Source: Pogostemon cablin (lineage: Eukaryota; Streptophyta; Magnoliopsida; Lamiales; Lamiaceae). Taken from it: a stretch of DNA of 64,000 nt. Both the position numbers and the translations under genes were made by a program. The first letter of the stretch is position 1, and each line of letters starts with the position of its first letter. The notes beneath the pieces are model-generated. The model was not told the DNA's origin. It saw only the letters and a list, made by a program, of their open reading frames with translations, and did not search any database. Shown here in pieces: positions 59,253-64,000 of this stretch. The stretch spans positions 4,338,198 to 4,402,197 of the forward strand of contig CM042954.1 of the NCBI GenBank assembly GCA_023678885.1. Reading direction: 5' to 3'.

Positions 59253-59467
59253 ACCATGAGGCCACTGCGAAAGTCAAAGACATGCAAGCAAACATGCCGG
59301 GCATTTATCCATCCTTGGAGATTTCTAACAGATTCGAAGCCCTCTTCAATGATGAAGAATAAAGATATATTACTGATTATCAATCCCTACCATGCTTCCC
59401 TACCCAAATCCCTGAACTAATTCTAGTGTCTCCAAAGTTATTCCCGCAGTCTCTTGAAGGCTCAGCT
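59253..59467. other. Short spacer between V and R
   Basis: The plus strand has an open stretch with IYPSLEISNRFEALFNDEE, which may be a scrap of a LINE or other retroelement ORF. Not identified. Confidence 0.25.
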
Positions 59468-60860
59468 TGCTGGCGTTCGATCGTCTGGTTAACGTGAACC
59501 GTTAGGGTTCCATACGATTCTATATCAGTGAAAGCAAGAACATAAAATCATATTACCTTTTACCAGGGTATGTTGAAGAAGAGAATGAATTCTCGCCGGT
59601 AGCCTGTGCAGCCTCATAATTTTGAGCATAACTTCCTCATCCAATCTCCAATTTGAGTGATCTACGCGACAAAACGATTCACTCTTCTGTGGATTTCCAA
59701 TGGTGTATCGCATGTACAGTTTAGAGTTCCACACGATTTTAGAAAAATCATAGGAGTTGACGAACAGCAGCAACAAACAACCTTCCGATCTTCTTCTGTA
59801 TTCCCAAGTCCAATCTTGACATCGTGTGGGCGACGATCCTCAAGATCTTCTTAATCTGCTGTTCCCTCACCCTCCTCAAAGTGTTAGGCGTGATTCAGTT
59901 CATTAGGTTTTTTGGACAGCTGAGATGACTTATATATGGGCTACAGCAGGGACCAGGTGGAGAAATTAGAGTTGGACCTCCATTGGGCTTAAGTATCTAA
60001 GTTTAGCCCAAAATTTATACTTAAGTCCAATAATAATAATATATACCACTAAAATATTATTACTGCACTACCGTTCTAATCCCATAATTACTTTATGGGC
60101 TCCTTCTTATTATGAGCATGTTAGTCTCCCCATGTTTAAAATATACAATGTCCATTAATTAATTAAGTTATTGACAACTCCATTAATTAATATCTCATCC
60201 GAGAGTAGTACCACTCAACCATAGTATCATACCGAAATAAATCCACCTACAGGGTTTACATGATAATCCTTATCAGCTCCTCAAGGGGACATCATCAACC
60301 TATATCGGACACAGATTCCTTCTACAATTAACAACACATTATAGAGACAACATTATTTCCCAACTCACCAAGTTTGTTAATTTAATATTTAAATCTTACC
60401 CATTGATCAATCAAAGAGATATATGCTAGCTTACGTGTCGAGGTTATTGTATAGGGATTAAGAGCACGAACATCCACAATAACTGAGATCAAGTTCTCCT
60501 ATATAGTCAGTATAGGTTGAACGATCTCAAGCGGTCCTGCTCAATACACACAAAGTGCACTAATGTGATTATATAGTCAAGACAAACTAATACCAAATCA
60601 CACTACAACCATCCCGATAGAGAGTCCCCGTCTATCTCGGTTGTGAGCATCTGTTTTCACTTTATAAGTAAACCGATAATATGATCTTCCACATGTTGTC
60701 GCACAACATATTATCTACAGTATAAAGTAAGTGGACTATTGCATCGTACATATAACTAAATTATAAGATGCAATCATTTGATCATATGATTCTCATTTTA
60801 AATTCATTATTTTAAACATTGTTCATACAAAAAGCTACACTTTTAGTATACAATCCAACA
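59468..60860 (-). repeat. R 3' LTR (Q), Ty1/copia, 1393 bp
   Basis: Begins TGCTGGCGTTCG and ends CAATCCAACA. On the minus strand the inner side has AAGTGGGAGAT immediately before TGTTGGATTG, the usual copia polypurine tract and LTR junction. The left flank is CAGCT; the matching copy would be outside the window. Confidence 0.9.
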
Positions 60861-63800
60861 ATCTCCCACTTATACTAAAAGACTATGCTGTCAACTCCAC
60901 TGCCATGCATCTGATTCCCGCTTCCACTACACGACTATCAAAAGCTTTTGCTTTAAAGTCCTTGTAAAAGGATTTACTAAGTTATCATCTGATGCAATTT
61001 TGGCGACAAAATCCTTCCCCTTATCATACGATTTCTCGTATCAGGTGGTATTTTAGCTCCATGTATTTAATTGCCTTACGGGCTCTTGATTCCTTCAAGT
61101 TTGCAACTACACCATTATTATCACAATAAACTGTAATAATCTTGGGCAAACTTAGAATCACATCTAAGTCCATTACGAAGTTTCTAGAGTCATACAGATG
61201 GATTTGGCTGCCTCAGAGGCTCCAATTCAACATCTTCCTATGGTGGAGTCCGCAATATATTTCTATATAACACTTCTCCATATTATGGCTCTACTTCCAA
61301 AATAAACACATAACCTTGAGGTGAATTTACTGTAGTCCCTATCTGATTAGAAAAATTCGAATCTATGTAACCCATATGAAGCAATGAATATGTCGAGTAA
61401 GGCTACATATAATTTTCGGTCCTTTTCAAGTACATAAATATATGTATTACCACAATTTAACATTCTTGTTTCGAGTTACGTTGATACCCACTGAGCATGC
61501 CATTGGCAAAACAGATATCCATTCTCGTGCATAGCAATCCATAGATTATGCTTCCTTATTCGCCGAAGCATAAGGAACCGCCTTCATCTATTTTATCTTC
61601 TTTTGTGTCTTAAGACACATTTCCTTAGATAAAGTCACAGGCTAAAGTGAGTAAGGATTTATCATTTCACAAAGCTTGAGATAAGCACAACATTCTATCT
61701 TGTGATCACCATGATCACAAGAATATATTTGCTTCTTTTAAGTCCTTCATTTCATACTGTTTTATCAACCATACCCAAACGCCTGACAATATTCTTTCAT
61801 TATTTCCAATAAGCAATATATCATATAAGTACAGTACAAGAATACCACCATGTTTCCGTCACTCTTTTTCCAATACACAAGACCCATCCAAATATTGGTT
61901 AAATCCATTTCACTGGATTACCTCATTTAATGATCTTGATGCTTGCTTTAGTCCATCGATGAACACTTTTAAGCTCATACTCAAAATGATCTTAGTCCTT
62001 TGAAATGAATCACTCTGGTTGCTTCACATAGATATTTTTCTCATGACTTCCATTCAGGAAAGCTATCTTGACATCTATTTTCTATTCCTCATATTTCATA
62101 TGAGTAGCAATCAGACAAAAGAATTCGGATTAAGTTAGGCATAGCTATCGATGAACAAGTTTCCTCATAATCGAACCCTTTCTTTCTGAGTATACCTTTT
62201 CACAACAAGCTTTGCTTCCAAGGTTTTCACCTTACCTATGATCCTCTTTTATTTTTTATGACCACTTCCAATGGCTTTTACACCATTTAGTGGCTCTACA
62301 GGCTCCCATATCTAATTTAGATTCCATAGATTCTAGCTTAGAATTCATTTCATCTTGCTAAGATATCGCATTTTCATCTTATAGTACTTTATCGTATCCG
62401 TGGGTCAATTCCATGTTTTTATTAGGGACCAAGTCTCACGACTCTCCCAAAACATATATCTTATCAGGTTGTAGAACAACCCTCCCACTACGACAAGGCA
62501 CTACATGTAATTATGTATCAGATGTGACACGTGATGCAGTTTACTTGTGGTATATCCTCTTGTACATTAGTATTATACTTTGTATTTTTCCTCTCACTTC
62601 CTTTAGAACAAATTATACATAGGTTTGTGATTTATTACATAGTCCTTTTCCAAAAATCTAGTGTTTGTGTAAACAAACACCCTTTGATCTTTTGAACTAT
62701 ATAAATCACCCTTTATTTTTCTAGGTTATCCCAAAATGAATTTAGTAATTTCAAATAACTCATCATCTATCTAACCATTTCCATAAGAGTCCTATTCCTT
62801 CTTTCCGCCATACCATTCAGCTGGGGTATGCCCGGTGTAGACAACTTGAGATTTAATCTCATCCTCTGATTACTAGCTCCTAAACTATCCTAAGAGGTAC
62901 TCACCAGCACGATTAAATTGTAATGACCACATCTCATCGGGATAGTTTTAGGACTGCTTAAATCAGAATGAACCAATTCCAATATATCTTTGGCTCTACA
63001 CCCCTTTGCCTTAAAAGGCTTTTAATCATTTTCACTTCCAAGCAAGACTTTCAAGTCAGATAGTTTCCACTTCAGATAAACCCAATGGTCCATCGGCTAT
63101 CAACCTTTGAATCCTACTCAAGTAAAATTGATCTTGTTTTAGATGCCAAAAGTATATTTAGTTCATTTCTGAAGGTTCATTTCTCTTACTAAGATTAGAA
63201 GATGCATTATTAATTACTATTTGTTGCATCCGTGGGATAAACATGACTTAAGAGTGTACAAATTATCCACCAACGTACCACAGCAGATTATAGCTCCATC
63301 CCTCATCACTATGACCATGTCATTTAAATGAAATGGAGTATCCATCAGTAAATGCATAGAAACTGAAATGTAATTCTTTCTATGAAAACGTAGTAAAGAT
63401 AATTTCTCATAATCAAACGTTTATTCATATCATAAGATAAATAAACAAATCCCATTGCAACAACCACTACTCTTGCAGCATTACCCATGTACATAATGAT
63501 CTCATCATCACTTAGCTGAAGACATTTAGTGATTCCGGTATCTACACACAACGTGTTAGTAAATGCCATCACTAATCATGCTTCAACAACTAGTGAATAA
63601 GATACTAACCTTGTTCACATCTCGATGAAAAATTGATTTCCTTCGCCACTTGTTTTGTCAGAAGTTTCCCACCGAATACAGCCTCTTGTAATTCAGGTGG
63701 AACTTGCTTAAAACATCTAGGAAAATTATGGAGAATAAAATTGACCTAGGTTCCCCTTCAATTTCTATTCCAAGTATTTCAATTTATTCATCAAGTCAAC

Positions 63801-64000
63801 TATGACCTCCTACCTTTCAATTTACTCAAGTATTCGAAGAGTCTACGAGATTGACCAATTTCTATGAACCTCTTACCTCTCCACTAGAGACTTTAACAAG
63901 TGTCATAAGACATCCTTAGTGAGAACATATTTATTTTCCTAAGCAGTAAGAATTAAAATCAAGATTCTTTTCTTATCATCTAATTTTAGACCAATAAATA
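60861..64000 (-). pseudogene. R copia polyprotein remnant (integrase, RT, RNase H)
   Basis: Heavily decayed minus-strand copia pol, in element order from right to left. GAG-preIN region near 63140-63020. Integrase C-terminal core near 62840-62780 has GIPQLNGMAERRNRTLMEMV. RT has DVKIAFLNGS-type sequence near 62080-62030 and VLYLYDILLIGN near 61855-61803, where the family has YVDD, so the catalytic motif is lost. RNase H near 61140-61030 has TVYCDNNGVVANLKESRARK and YHLIREIV. Stops and frameshifts throughout. Gag and the 5' LTR would be beyond the right edge. Confidence 0.82.

Noticed and set aside
1..64000. CRISPR arrays, bacterial operons, tRNA or rRNA genes
   Set aside because: Looked for by eye. 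No regularly spaced repeats, Shine-Dalgarno-led gene clusters or recognisable tRNA/rRNA sequences; primer sites resemble tRNA ends only because of LTR element biology.

Overview
The window looks like nuclear DNA of a flowering plant, most likely a eudicot. It is AT-rich, has one ordinary multi-intron gene with plant-like splice sites, and otherwise consists mostly of LTR retrotransposons, solo LTRs, MITEs and Helitron-like debris. No rRNA, tRNA, CRISPR array or bacterial-type operon was seen.

Layout. (1) 1-6007: the 5' half of a minus-strand Athila-type Ty3 element (E1) with decayed pol, gag, PBS and a 1.6-kb 5' LTR. It sits inside a helicase exon, just after its Walker A motif. (2) 6008 to about 19376: a Helitron-like segment on the minus strand. 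It carries a PIF1/Helitron helicase fragment, one exon resembling lysyl-tRNA synthetase, three exons of a SNF5/BSH chromatin-remodelling gene, and several exon-like pieces I could not identify. It also holds two Stowaway-like MITEs, a tandem duplication and a Ty3 solo LTR (S) with a perfect CACCA duplication. (3) 20107-40523: a nested stack. A plus-strand Athila-like element X encodes only a broken gag leader. It was hit by a copia solo LTR (W) and by a minus-strand Athila element Y. Y was in turn hit by a small chromovirus Z (29947-35334, 314-bp LTRs, GATCA duplication). (4) 41930-50637: the only intact-looking gene, ten coding exons for a 281-residue AIM24/DUF124 family protein. Its introns host a hAT-like MITE and a complete 428-bp TRIM element. 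(5) 50638-55140: AT-rich intergenic DNA with a 1.14-kb non-autonomous hAT element bearing a perfect 8-bp duplication, a second inverted-repeat element, and a degenerate GTGATAA array. (6) 55142-64000: a truncated minus-strand Athila element V whose LTR is split by a copia solo LTR (P), then the 3' half of a copia element R of the same family.

The most interesting signal is a roughly 90-110-bp module present in the LTRs of both the Ty3 (Y, S) and Ty1/copia (W, P, Q) elements, which are otherwise unrelated. A related signal is that several Ty3 LTRs carry their own GC-rich inverted-repeat motif in the U3-like part. In E1 that motif recurs inside gag.

All domain and homology calls were made by eye from translated sequence; no database search was possible.
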